Origin: Solanum dulcamara
Taxonomy: Eukaryota; Streptophyta; Magnoliopsida; Solanales; Solanaceae
Length of the DNA stretch: 64,000 nt
Assembly: GCF_947179165.1 (NCBI RefSeq)
Contig: NC_077240.1
Location: forward strand, 53,034,001-53,098,000
Direction of reading: 5' to 3'
Numbering within the stretch: position 1 is the stretch's first letter; every line of letters starts with the position of its first letter. The notes under the pieces are model-generated. The model searched no databases and had not been told where the DNA came from. It was given only the letters and a program-made list of their open reading frames with translations. Below are positions 11,490 to 24,008 of this stretch, piece after piece. The translations under genes were made by a program, and so were the position numbers.

Positions 11490-13854
11490 TGTATAAGGCA
11501 ATGCCGTTATTTCATCTTGTTATTAATATAGGGAGCCTTGTATGGCTACGATACGATATTATATATGTGTGTGTTAGCCCTGTGAGGCATTGTTGGTATT
11601 TCCTATGAACAAGTTTTGAGATGATATAAATATATATATGTTGCCCCTGTGAGGCATTGTTGGCATCTTCTGCGTGTAGGTTTGAGATAGTAAGAAATAC
11701 AGAGGAAACTCTACCTAAATTTTCCAGGAAAACAAAAGAGAGAACGAGATAAAAGTTTATAATATGCCTTGGAAGTTGATACCGAGAGGGTGAACTTATT
11801 ATGTTAAACTAAAGCTGAAAGAGGTACCCTCCATGTTATTGGTGAGGGACACTACTTTTACTTAGGAAGTTTTATTGCGAAAGAAAACTCTTGTTGGAGG
11901 GAAAAGAGCCCAGCGAGGGAGTTTTAGTTTTGTTGAAAAGTACAAATCCCTCAACCCTTAGTTGTGGAGTAGATACTTTGTTCGTGACTCAAGAATGAAC
12001 CTAGAGGAAAACCATGTGAGTCAAGCACTAAAAAGTACTGTGGTAGTTGAAAAGTATTGTATGGTGATATTTTAATAGGTCTTAATCGACTAACTAGAGA
12101 TATAACTTGTGAATGGAAAACATAAATTTGTGGGAAATAGAAAAGCAATTAGAGAACGAATAAGAAAGACTTACGCAGGTTTATAGGGAAAGTTCAGACT
12201 AAAACGTCAAGTGGTAACAAAAGTAAAGGTGAGCAAAAAGACAAGATGAATGCCAGGAATGACTGGTATAATAGGAACAAATAGAGGTGCATGGAATATG
12301 TTTTGAAAACGATAAAGGGGGTTATGTAAAAAAATAGTGTTTTCCGAAGGATATAGGAGTAACATGAAACTCCTCGTGCAAAAAAAAGTGGCCATGGACT
12401 GGGGAAATGAAAGGACTACTAAAGGAAGCACTCAAGATAAGCGTGATGAATTAAGTATGAGTGTCGGACAAATAGGGAAATAGATAGCTACGAACTGAAG
12501 GTGTAGTACGCCGAAAAGGTGAAAAAAACAAGACCGCTATTAAAGTGAATTTGATGTGATTTTGAGTAAGATTATAAGTTGGCATCAGGTATACGACAAG
12601 GGTAAAAGCTCATGGGGCATAAAGAAGTATTGTGTATATGTGACTCCACCTTGGAAAATAGGGAGATCCTTCAAGGATAGGGAATGTAGATTTGTAAAAC
12701 AACTGATGCATTATGAATTTATTAAAGAAATAAGTGGTATCCATTGGGATAAAGATAGTGTTATGAAAAAGCGTGAAACATGTGTCATTAGAGTATAAGT
12801 CTCCCGAATGGAGAATTTGAAACGATTATAAGCACTAGCTAATTATTGATTGGGATGAATAGAATGTGACTTTAAAGTTCTACATTAATTATATGACTCG
12901 AGTACCAATACCTAGACTAGATTTTGTACTATATATCGAGAATTCTAAGCACCTCATAATTATGTTAAGGTGTCGTATATGGGTAACCTAAAGTATAGAT
13001 GATATAAAAGAAGATATGGATATGGTGCAGTTAACAGAGAATGACATGGGTACACTCTAAAGGGGGGAAAGTAGATAAGAGAAATACAAGCGTGAAATGA
13101 AATCAACCAGCACTACTACATGCTATTGGGAAATCTTAAATTACAAGTGAGATCTCATGCTGGTATGAGTTAGTAAGATCTAAAAGCCAGCAATAAATGG
13201 ATAGAAGCCAAGATGATATCTGAGATAGTGCTGAGAATTATTGGTAAAGACCTCGAACAGTATGACATCAAAGGATGGGTGCATAAAAAAGGATGAATAC
13301 GACAAGAGAATAATAATGAGTAGCTTAAAGATAATTATAAAGGATAGCAGGGCTATCTTGACTAAAGGTTAAGATGTTGGCAACCGAGTTATTAGCTACT
13401 GATGTTGTGATATACAAGTAGAAAAAGAGAAAGAATAAGAAGTCTCTCCTATAGTAGAGTATGAGAAGACTTAAGGGTAAGTAAAAGAAGCAAAACAAGT
13501 GTGACAAAATAGATCGTGAGTGCGTGTCAATACAATGAAATATGTAAAGCAGAATTAGCCAAGAGAAGGAAAGACTATGATTCGAATTGAACACACTCTG
13601 TACAAAGTGTACCAGAATAATTATGCAACCTACGAATAATGGTATACTAAGAGTAAGACCAAGTGATTCCTCAATAAAAAGAAATCGGTAATAGCAATGT
13701 GATTGCTATATTCGAATACATTAAGGAAAAGTATAAGAAGGTTTGAGGCAAAACCATTAGGATATAATAAGTATTAAAGACAAAAGTCATAGTGGAGCCT
13801 TGACATCAACTGAAAAAGGTAAGAGACGATACAAGTTTACATCAAGACTAGTAT
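11490..13854 (+). mobile_element. Internal region of a second plus-strand element, non-coding
   Basis: Aligned by eye with 6270-8555: both share TTAGCCCTGTGAGGCATTGTTGG, AGTAAGAAATACAGAGGAAACTC, GAGGTACCCTC, AGTGATTCC-type blocks and CAACCCTTAGTTGTGGA. The GTGAGGCATTGTTGG phrase occurs twice here (about 11580 and 11652), a local duplication. No conserved protein domain is visible. The body is cut at 13854 by the LTR of element C. Confidence 0.6.
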
Positions 13855-16822
13855 TATCACGACCCAACCCCGTAGGCCGCGACTGGGATCCAATCTGAAC
13901 CCCCTTATACGTGTTTATCAGCTGTGGTTAAGTCGAACTGTAATTAACGTAATACCGTGAAACAAAACCCTATTGAGAGATAACATTTTTTAAAAATCGG
14001 TAACCTCTTTCATTTAGATCATATCATGGAAGGGCACGTAAGCTAACGAGGCTACCATACATATAAACCTTTACAACATTTTATGTAGACCCAATTGAAC
14101 AAAACTTACACATATAACCCACATATACATGTCTGTAGACCTCTAAAAATATTAATGACAACATATGGTAGGACAGGGCCCTCGCCATACCCCTGGATAG
14201 ACAATTTTTTTTATACATCGGTGGTCAGTACCAAAAACTAGGCTCCGATACAATGGATCCTCTTCTAGCTGAGCTGAGCGGGATCCTATGCTGATGGACT
14301 CCCAGAACCTGTATCTGTACCTGCGGGCATGAAATGCATCCCCCCGAGAAAAGGGTGTCACTACGACATATGTACTGAGTATGTAAAATATAACATAATA
14401 CAACTAGAAGTATATCTGAAATAGAGAAGCAGGGGGTAAATCATCAAATCAGTAACCTATACCTGGGAAAGTAAAATCATGCATGCTCAAATTTTTCAAT
14501 ATAGCCGGCCCTATTAGGGATTCGATGAATCATATCTATAAAACCATCACCTCCTTATTACAACACATCACCACATCATCACATATATACATACGTACCC
14601 GGCTCTCTAGTGAGGGCGCGATGGATAATGCAGAAGAATTATGCACGAATCCAATAACCGACTTGGGACTCAGAGAAGAAGTGTTACAGTATACACGAGT
14701 AGAGTAGTGGGAAACAAAACACAGTTTAAATCATTATCTGAGACTCAATGAAGTCATCAAGCGAACCATCACTTGGAGATCAGGGTAGGAAGTATCTGAC
14801 GTATACCCTCTAAATGTCACTAAGGACTAAGTAAAAAGGAGTTTTGGAAATCTTAGACATATACAAGCGTGAAATATCTTATAGAAGTCCGAGCATTAAT
14901 TATCTCAGAGTCTTTGGGAAAAAGAAGGGCTTTATCTAATCAATCACTATACAATCACAGAGAAGACTCGAGGAATAGGAGTTTAGCTACTTTAAGAGTC
15001 TTAACATCCAGAAGTGATCAAGAGTCCTGAAGTCACATTCAGAACCTAAGAATGAAATTTCCCCAAAGCTTACATCATCCTTAGTCTATATCTAAGACAT
15101 GCCAAAAGAAAAAGAGATAGTTTAACATACCTGTTACAGGTTACTTCTTATCCCGTTCATCTGATCGTTCTTTGCACCTAAGTAACATAAAACCAATACG
15201 AGTATTAACAAACCTTGGATTTCCAGCACCTTAGGTTACACATGAGTATTCATAGAACTCAACCCCTCGTTCGCCTTCTCGATTAGTTCCTTAATTAGCT
15301 AAGGCGTTAACGAAAATCAGGCAACACCTCCCCTATAACGTGCCCTATCCAAATTTTCAATTAGATCGCTAAACAATACAGCCAACCAACAACAACAACC
15401 TGCAGCATATGTTTAAGCAATTCACACCAAAAATATTCAACATTAACTGGAATAGACTCGCTCAAAACTACGATACCAAAATAGGGTGTCTAGCCTTTAT
15501 TTTGCAGAACCTTTAATTATACAAAATGAGGGGTCGTGTGGATGAAACCAGAAGAACCCACACAACTTTTAGAACATATTTAATCCCTGCAACAAACCCC
15601 TACACACCTGCAACAGCACACCACAAGCACAACACTTTACTTCGACGATAATTTAACTATAACGACTCCAATTTAGATTGTCTTCGACGTCAAGCAATTC
15701 TATGAGATTTTCACATTTACAGCCACCTATAGGGAGTGTAACACACTCAATAACAACACCATAAAGTCCAAAGTGAAAGGAGAAACCTTACCTTACCCGA
15801 AATTGGCCAAAACTGCTAAATTGCGATTCGAAACTTCTCCAAACGTGCTGAAATTGCGCGGATTGTTTGTATCACTTCCTTTCTGCCCCGAATTGGAGAT
15901 TTATATTATAAAACACCATTATATAACCATGGAACACCTCAAATAATTAATTCACGGAACGAAACTTGAAGTCTTACCTTGGCAGCCCCAAACCCGTAGC
16001 TCCTCTTCTTGCCCTCCAACATTTTTCTCTTCTTTTTTCTTACTTTCTTCCAAGTTTCCAAGTGTATAGCTGAAGATATGGTTCCGTAGGCATCGTAGGA
16101 TATATATATACACATACATGTGGTTTAACACCGTAGATAATTAATTTGTGGAGAAAAAGTCGAGGAAGTCACCTTTAATCCTTCAAAACCGTGGCTGCCT
16201 TGTTCCTTTTGTTCTTCACGTTTCTTTCCTCTTCTTTGGCTGAACATTTTGGATGAAAAATGAATTAAGAGTCAGCCAACATGTATATATACACCTCCTT
16301 AGGATGTGACACATGGCAGCCCCCTAGGGGTGACACGTGGCAGCCACCTAGGGTGCCACTTCATCCAAGCTTCCAACCCAAAGCTACCACGTGGCAGCGT
16401 GGGGTAAAACCCAAGTAGGTGAGTCACCTTCTTGCTTGTCACCTGCTTGCTTTTCATCTGCTTGCTTCACTTTCGTAAGTTCGAAAACTAGTGTTTGCTC
16501 CCTTTTGTAGGTTCATCATCTCGTCTCCTTTTAAACGCCTATGTAATCCGTGCTTTGCAAGCTTGGTATATCCTCAAGTAGCTTAAGTATGTAAGACTTC
16601 TAAGTTAGTATCTTCCGTAGGTAAATCGAGTCCTACGACTCATTACTTGGCCTCCAATTCCTTCCGGATTCTTATGACTCTATTTCCAACCTTCTCTACT
16701 ATGGGGTATCACATTCTCCCTTCCTTAGAGTCATTTGATAGTGTCTGGACAGTAGGGGTCACCTGGCCACTTTCAAGAAGGTTAGGAACATGTATCAAGG
16801 TTCAAAAGTGCGGGGTGTAACA
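13855..16822 (-). mobile_element. Element C, 3' LTR
   Basis: It starts with TATCACGACCCAACCCCG (TG changed to TA) and ends with GCGGGGTGTAACA, directly followed by TCCTTCCCCTCTTTAG, in minus sense a purine tract next to TGTTACACC. Length is 2968 bp. It holds the hairpin pair near 14340-14378 with one stem mismatch, TATA-like runs near 16105 and 16285, and CACGTG boxes at about 16336 and 16390. The five bases before it are AGTAT; the matching right-hand duplication would lie outside the window. Confidence 0.75.
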
Positions 16823-16959
16823 TCCTTCCCCTCTTTAGAACATTCATCCTCGAATGTTAACTCGACTTATAGGGTTTTATGAGGGTTTCAGGGGTGCTGT
16901 ATAATTGTCATCTCTCAATTCAGTTAGGAGGTTATATTACCTTTATATATGGTGAACAA

Positions 16960-17340
16960 GTGCGGATATTTTCTCTCTATCTCCTTTTTGACTTCTCATG
17001 TCATCCTCTTTCTGGTTTTTGGTTTTGCCACAGTATCTTGACGGGAGTCACGTCCTAGTCCATGATCTTCTAATCTGTCGATCCAGGATGGCGATAGGTT
17101 TCTCTTCGCAGGATAACTCCTTTATTACATTGACTTTATCCATGGAGAATATTTTGGAAGGGTTCACTTATACATTTGCGGAGTGTTGATCCGCGAAAAC
17201 TTGGATGTTGCTTCCAAATCCGACAGTAGGTCCAACTCTTAGGCAACTTTGCCTATGCCACAAATAACTTGATAAGAACCAACGTATCTCGAGCCAAGTT
17301 TTCATTTCTTGTTGAGTTCTTATTACCCTTCTTCTTGGGT
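16960..17340 (-). pseudogene. Element C pol remnant, integrase C-terminal/chromodomain-like end
   Basis: Minus-strand translation, across frameshifts and stops, gives KLGSRYVGSYQV, then a leucine-rich stretch and IAILDRQIRRSWT followed by a VKILWQNQ-like stretch. This is the recognisable end of plant gypsy pol (usual pattern KL.P.Y.GPYQV ... ILDRQVR ... VKVLWRN ... TWE.E.DM). The position just inside the 3' LTR is where this domain belongs. Stops and frameshifts make it non-functional. Confidence 0.65.
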
Positions 17341-18130
17341 GAAGCTTTCAAGAACTCCTAATCCTGAACCTCAAACTTAATGTGTCGATGTCAGTTATCT
17401 GTGTATGACTTCTATTGACTTTGGACTATGTATAGTGCAGCTTCATCCACTATAAATCAACTAGTAGGGGTTCTGCACCCTTTGCCATACGAAGCTGTCT
17501 ATGGTGCCCTTCGGACACTATTATACGTAATTTTAGTAAGGGACATGTGATCACTCTAACTATTTCTTAAGTTAATAATGCAGGTCCGCAACATATTTTC
17601 TGGCGTTTGCATGGTGCATTTGTCCTGTCCATTAGTCTGAGGATAAAGTAATGTACGAAGACTTATCTGTCTTCCCAATTTTTTTTGTGTCTGATCTTCG
17701 GTAGTTAACCGTAACTTAGGCTCCTTTATCTGGGATAGTATCTATAGGGACTTCGTAAGGTCCTACCACTCTTTTACTCTATAATTTTACACCTTCTCGG
17801 CTGAGTAGGTAATCATTATTTGACGGGGTATGGGCTAATATCATTAATCCATAGGTAACATTCATCTGTCGATAGAGTGCGAAGTGAGTCTTGTTGCCCC
17901 GGTCATATAGTGGAATCTTCGACCTCGCGTATTACTTCCTGCCTTCAGTAAATGAAATTAACTGGTACCATGTTGAAGAACTGTGGCATTTAAGTGCACC
18001 ATTAGTTAGTAATGAGCTAATCCTGCTTATTTTGCTTAAGTCTTTTTTTCAATTCCCTCAACGTAATTTATCGTACTTTAGGTACATAATCTCATGTCGC
18101 TTCTCCGCTGCTAGTTTAGATTCTTACATC

Positions 18131-18250
18131 TCGCGCGATCATACCAGCACTAACGCACTAAATTCCATCAGAATTTCAAAGTTAAGCGTGCTTGGGAGAG
18201 AGTAATACTGGGATGGGTGACCTCCCTGGGAAGTCTTCATGTCGCGTTTC
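18131..18250 (+). pseudogene. 5S rRNA-derived sequence inside element C, antisense to the element
   Basis: The order GCGATCATACCAGCACTAA, CCATCAGAATT, GTTAAGCGTGCTTGGG, GAGAGTAATACTGGGATGGG, TGACCTCCCTGGGAAGTC follows nuclear plant 5S rRNA over nearly its whole ~120 bp. The box A-like (GTTAAGCGTGCTTGG) and box C-like (GGATGGGTGACCTCC) parts of the internal Pol III promoter are well kept. Substitutions and an extra C in CTCCCTGGG argue against a functional rRNA gene. The same flanks surround the copy in element A, so capture predates the split of C and A. Confidence 0.85.
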
Positions 18251-20392
18251 ACTGTAATCCTTGCAATAATAAGTGGGGCACTCAACTTAGCCCAAGATTT
18301 ACCTTAGCATGGTCTCGCTAGTCTTTATGTTTTGCCTTGCCCTCTCCTCTGTTATCTTGCAACTGGTATAGGGGTAGATATTTAGTTCCACTATGACCAT
18401 GTCACTAGTCCCCTACTATATTCACTCCTTTTTGTACGCACCCATTCATTAGGGTTGTCTACTGAGTAGAGCTAAAGTTCGTTCATATAGTGACCTTTAT
18501 AGCCGCTTTGAGTTCTGTCTGTCATTAGCTGGCATAATCCCGAAGAAGTTTGGTATATGAGCTCGCCATCCTGTAGTAACTAGCTAGTTCTACCCGTCTT
18601 ACTTAAACCATTTTACACTTTCCTTAACCCAGCTGGTAACACTTTAGATTTGTTATCTCGTGTCTTCCTTTACCTTTACGAGAATGTGAGAAGGTGCTCA
18701 ACTTAACCTGAGAAATATCCTAGCATCGTTTCGCTAGGTCTTATGTGTTACCCTGCCATTTCCTCCCTTATCCTACCATGGGTGTTGGGGTATATCTTTG
18801 GTCCAATCGTGGTCATGTTTTACTTTGTCCGTAGTTCTAATTCCATCCCTATAGTTCGGCTTAACCTATCCTCATATCTCTCGGTAGGGTATCTAAAATA
18901 TCATAACAGTATTGTCATTATTGGACCCCTATTCCTTTTGTTTTCCGTACTTACTCACTTAACCTGATGTCTATATATACATATCCGTAGGTCTTACAAC
19001 CATTCGGATGCAGCTTGTAGGAGGTAGACGTAGTCTTTCCGTCTCCTGGTTCATTCTACTGTACACATCTTACTCATATTAAAACTTGCTTGTCCCATCT
19101 TATTATACTTCTTTCTTTTCCTTTATTCACTCTTTGCTCTTCTCATCCCCTATCATAGGAGGTTTCATGTTCCTTTTTTCTTGATTACTCATCTGTCGCA
19201 ACATCCTTTACGACCAACTCTATAGCCATCAATTTGGCTTTTGGTCTAGCATGATGTCATTATCTTCCATAGTATCTCTTGGGTTATTCGATATCTTTTC
19301 ATTGCTATGCCCTTTTCTTTTTATACGCACCAATCTTCTAGCGTCATGTCATTCAAGGTCTTGTTAAAACTTCTTAATGCTGTCTTACATACCATTCTAA
19401 CTTCTATCCAGTTACTGGTTGCTTCCAGACCTTTCTAACTTGGTTCAACAAGGGATCTTGTTGAAGTTTAAACATCCATCTTAAATATGTTGTCACACCA
19501 TTTGCGTCCACCTTACCCTTGCAATTTTCTCATTAGCTTCCTCCCTTTAGAGGATACCTATATTTTTATTCGCTTATGCCTTGCTCTATGTCTCTATGTC
19601 CAGTCTCAATTTTGTCCAATTTCCTTCCCCAATCTACTTGGTATTGCATTATGTCCTCGCCTTGCTGTATATTGTATAACCTGATTTTTCGCGTACGGAA
19701 CCTTGGTTAAATCACAAGACGAAGAGAACCTTTCCATACATAGTGCGACACCTCATTTATTAATCTGTACTTGAGTAATGGGACTCATGGAACAACTTGC
19801 CCAAGGCCACCTTCTACTTGTCTTCATGAAAGGTTAATACACACTTGTAGTCATTCCAGTTTTTAACTAGGCAACACTTATATTCCAGCGATGATTGTCC
19901 AAGGTTCTCTCGGAGTAGTAGCTTTATCCCAACCTATACCCTTTGTTTCTTGGGGCGAATGGAAGGTACGCCATTTATTCCTTAAGTTTGTCGTCTTTGT
20001 CTTTTAAGGGTTCCATTATTTTCGGGGCAACATTGTGTACACGTATCATTCCTTGATACCTTATGCCCCTTGCCCTTACTGTGTACCCAACAACGGCTTT
20101 TGATTTAGTCAACACATACCAAGTGCGCCTTACTAGCGGTCTTACTTTATCCTAGTTTTATTATACCACACCATTACATTTGTACACATATTCAGTTCAT
20201 AACATCCCTCTAGGGTGCTTCTGTTAGCATTTCTTCCTCCAGTGAGTTGGTGGAGAACTATAAACTGTTATCATAACCCCTTTTCCAACCATTGTGGGAA
20301 GAAACTAGAATCTCTTAAACATCACAGTACTACTTTTAATACTTGACCTACCTGGTCTCCTTCTGAATTTATCCTCGAGTTATGAACAACTT

Positions 20393-23300
20393 TGTCATGA
20401 CCCAACCTCGTAGGCCACGACTGGGGTCTGACCTGGACCCCCCGTATACATATCTATCAGCTGTGGTCACATTGAACTGTAAATAAACAATATCATGTAA
20501 CAAATCCCTACTGGTCGATAACATTTTCATAAACTTATAGCCCTTTTCGTTTGTATCACAATATGACAGGGCACGCAAGCCGACAAGGCTGCCATAACAT
20601 AATAACATATATCACATATCATGTAGACCTAGCTTAATCAAACTGACATACACAACCAATATATACATGTCTGCAGACCTCTAAAAATATTAACGACAAC
20701 ATATGGCGGGACAGGGCCCCCGCTGTACCCCTGAATAGACAAAATAATTCTTATATATCAATGGACAGTATCAAAAACTAGGCCCCGATACAATGGAGCC
20801 TCTTCCAGCTGAGCCGCATGGAATCCTAAGCTGACGGACTCCCAAAACCTGTATCTGTACCTACGGGCATGAATGCAGCCCCCCCGAGAAAGGGGGTCAG
20901 TACGACATATGTACTGAGTATGTAAAACGTAACATAGTACAGCCAAAGATATACCCAAAATAGAGAAGCAGGGGAACCAATTATCAAATCAGAAACATGT
21001 ACCAGTACTTTGTGAATCACAAAAACATGCATGCTCAAATTTTCAATATAGCCGGCCCCGTCAGGGGTCCGGTGAATCATATATATAGTATCAGTATCAG
21101 GCCCCATGCCATCGCCACCTTATTACAACACATCATCATAGTATCAGTATCAGGCCCCAGGCCATCATCACCTTATTACAACACTTTAACATAGCATCAG
21201 CATCAGGCCCCAGGCCATCATCATATATTTACATACGGATGCCGGCCCCCTAGTGAGGGACTCGGTGAATAATGCAGTGAATTGCACGAATCTGATAACC
21301 AGCTCGGGACTCGGAGAAGAAGTGTTACAGTAAACACGAGTAGAGTAGTGAGAAACAAAACACAGTTTAAATCATTATCTGAGACTCAGCTCTATAAGAG
21401 GACTAAGTTATTGTTCAAGAATTCGAGTAACAGTATAGTCATTCTGGCTGCCCTCTAAATGCCATTAGGGGCTACATTGATTATATCTCGAGGTTCCTAG
21501 ACATATACCAAAGTAAGACTATTCACTTAAGAATTCCAGAGTATTTGTCTTCGAATAGTTTTATGACTATGAGTTTGTACATTCATACCTTTTAAACATA
21601 TAAGAGTTTCCAAGGAAATAGTTTAACTACCATAGAGTTCAATATCCAGTAGTAAATAAGAGATACTTAAGAATGGAATTACCCCGGAGCTCGTATCACA
21701 TTCAGCTTACAACTAGGACATGCCAACAGAAGAAAGAGAATGAGCTTTACTTACCTATGCCAAAACATGTCAAGAGAAAGCTTTACATACCTCTTGGGAG
21801 TTACTCTTTATCCTGCTCGTATCGTCGTCCTCTGAACCTATTCAATATGAAAGTAATACGAATATCAACTATTCTTAGCTTTCCAGCATCTTAGGTTACA
21901 CCTTAGTATTAATGGAATCAATTTCCTTAGTCGTTTCCTCGACTAGTTCTTTAGTTTGTTAAGGCGTTAACGAAAATTGGGCAGCACCTCCCCTATAATG
22001 TGCCCTATCCAAATTTCCAATTAGGTCCCTAAGACCTACAGCCAACCAAAAACAACAACCTATAGCAATTCACACCAACAATATACAACATAAACTCCAA
22101 ATGACTTATTCAAAAATACGATATCACAATAGGGCGTCTAGCCTTTATTTTGTAACGCCTTTAATTATACGCAACGGGGGGTCATGTGGCTTAGACCAGA
22201 AGCACCCTAACCCAAATTAGGACATATTTAGTCCCTGTAACAACAAGACACACCCCTGCAGAAGCACCTCACTAGAGCAATACTTTATTTCGACGACAAT
22301 TCAACTATAGCGACTCCAATTTCGCTTATTTCGAACGCCAAACTTTTCAAACCTTTTACCTAACTTCCATCAGCCCATAAGGTGTGTACTACACCCTAAT
22401 TTAACATCATAAACTTCAAATTAGTGTGGAAGAACTTACCTTTCCCGAAATTGGCTAAAACTTGCCGAAATTGTGCCTCAGAACTTCTTCAAACGTGCTG
22501 AAATTGAGCGGGCTGTTTGTATGACTTCCTCGCTGCCCCAAGCAGAAAATTTATATTATTAGCATCCTAAATTCATCATAGTATACCTTAGATAATTGAT
22601 TTATGAAGCGAAGCTCAGAGGCGTACCTTGGCAGCCCCAAGGCCGTAGCCCTCCTCTCTTCTTTCTCTCACGTTTCTGTCCAACTTTTCCAAGTGTACAG
22701 CTGAAGAAATGACTTCTTAGTCATCATAATATACATATATATACATATATACATCTCCACGTTCTTGAGGAACACCTTAGATAATTATTTCACGGAAGAA
22801 AAGCGAAAAACTCACCCTTAATTCTTCCAAACCAAAGCTGTCGTAGGTACTCTCTTTTTCTCACGTTTCCTCTCCATGTTTTGGCTGATTTTTTTGGCTA
22901 AGTATGCTGTACTTAGTCATTACATATATATCCACCCTTTTTAGAAGGTGCCACATGGCAGCCCCTTGGGGTGACACGTGGCAGCCCCCTAGGACGCCAC
23001 CTAGTTCATGCTGCCTATCACACGTCGCCATGTGGCAGCGGGGTCCACCCCCCAAAGCAGGCAGGTGAGTCACCTGCTTGCTTGAGGTGCTTGCTTGTCA
23101 CCTGCTTGCTTCACTTTCGTAAGTTCGGAAACTAGTTTTTTGCTTCCTCTCGTAGGTTCGTCATCTCACTTTATTTTAAGAGCCTATGTAATCCGTCTAC
23201 GCAGGCTTGGCATGTCCTCTAGTAGCTCAAGTATATAAAACTTTTACATTAACAACTTACATAGGTAAATCGAGCTCTACGACTCGTTACTTAGCCTCCA

Positions 23301-23466
23301 ATTCCTTCTGGATTCTTATAATTACACTTCCAACCTTCTCTACTATGGGGTATCACATCCTCCCCTCCTTGGAGTCATTTGATAGCGTCGCAGCATATCC
23401 GGATCACATGATAATTTCCAAGGAACTTATGAGACATTCCGAGTTTTAAAAGCATGAGGTGTAACA
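20393..23466 (-). mobile_element. Element A, 3' LTR
   Basis: It runs from TGTCATGACCC to GAGGTGTAACA, 3074 bp, followed by the purine tract complement TCCTTCCCCTCTTTAG. It closely matches the LTR at 61978 onward, which also carries a PBS on its left, so the two are paired as ends of one element. It holds a 53-bp minisatellite (21085-21245), the hairpin pair at 20879-20917 and CACGTG boxes near 22976. The five bases before it, AACTT (20388-20392), are the candidate target-site duplication; the partner would lie beyond the window. Confidence 0.8.
21085..21245. repeat. 53-bp minisatellite in the element A 3' LTR
   Basis: GTATCAGTATCAGGCCCC-type starts occur at 21088, 21141 and 21194, an exact 53-bp step, with CATCACCTTATTACAACAC between. 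The 5' LTR holds the same three-unit array at 62670, 62723 and 62776, so the array predates insertion of A. Confidence 0.8.
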
Positions 23467-23639
23467 TCCTTCCCCTCTTTAGAACATTCATCCCCGAATG
23501 TTGGACAAAACTTCTCTTAGCACCTTATACAAATCGTAGGGAGATCTATTTCCCTAACACATACTTCCATACAAGTACTTAATATACGTGTTTCAAGAGT
23601 TGGGGTTACTTGTAGACATCAGGAAATAGGTACGAATAC

Positions 23640-24008
23640 TTGTGTTTCCTGTCCTCTTCTATTTCTCAGGTCATCCCCTTTTCCGGTTTTGATTTTTGCC
23701 ACAGTATCTTGGCGGAAGGCACATCTTTAGACTACAATCTTCTAGTTTGCCGATCTAAGATGGCGATAGGTTTTTTTTTCCTTGCATGATTCCATCTCCT
23801 AGACCTCATCTATGGAATATACCCTAGGTGGCTCGTCAGTATCTTTGCGAAGTATTTCTATCTGATGGACTGGGCGTATAGTTTCCAAATGAGGTGGTAA
23901 GCTCAATTTACCAGCCACATTGCCCACCTTATGAGTAACTTGATACAGTCTAATATATTTTGGGTCAAGTTTCCTTTCTTTTTTGGAGGGGGACTTCGTT
24001 ATGAACAT
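23640..24008 (-). pseudogene. Element A pol remnant, integrase C-terminal end
   Basis: The minus-strand frame reads KLDPKYIRLYQVTHKVGNVA, then KLSLPPHLETIRPVHQIEIL and RKDTDEPPRVYSIDEV, the typical end of plant Ty3/gypsy integrase leading to a chromodomain-like tail. Further downstream (lower coordinates) a frame reads PIAILDRQTRRL and a KILWQ-type stretch, broken by a stop. It lies next to the 3' LTR, as expected. The first 69 residues are open; the remainder is disrupted. Confidence 0.75.

Larger units (their letters stand above)
16823..20392 (-). mobile_element. Element C, internal region (3' side), degenerate
   Basis: The region begins at the purine tract beside C's 3' LTR and ends where element A is inserted. 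Its order matches A's interior: pol end, a long degenerate stretch, antisense 5S-derived sequence, then TTGCAACTGG and CTCGAGTTATGAACAAC blocks. The same interior runs on past the equivalent point in A (39680 onward: ...GAACAACTCGTCTAATTT), which shows that C is interrupted at 20392. C's PBS and 5' LTR lie beyond the window. Confidence 0.65.

Noticed and set aside
18131..18250. Functional 5S rRNA gene
   Set aside because: There is no tandem 5S array or spacer. Several changes fall at normally fixed positions, a base is inserted in CTCCTGGG, and the copy sits inside a retrotransposon body.
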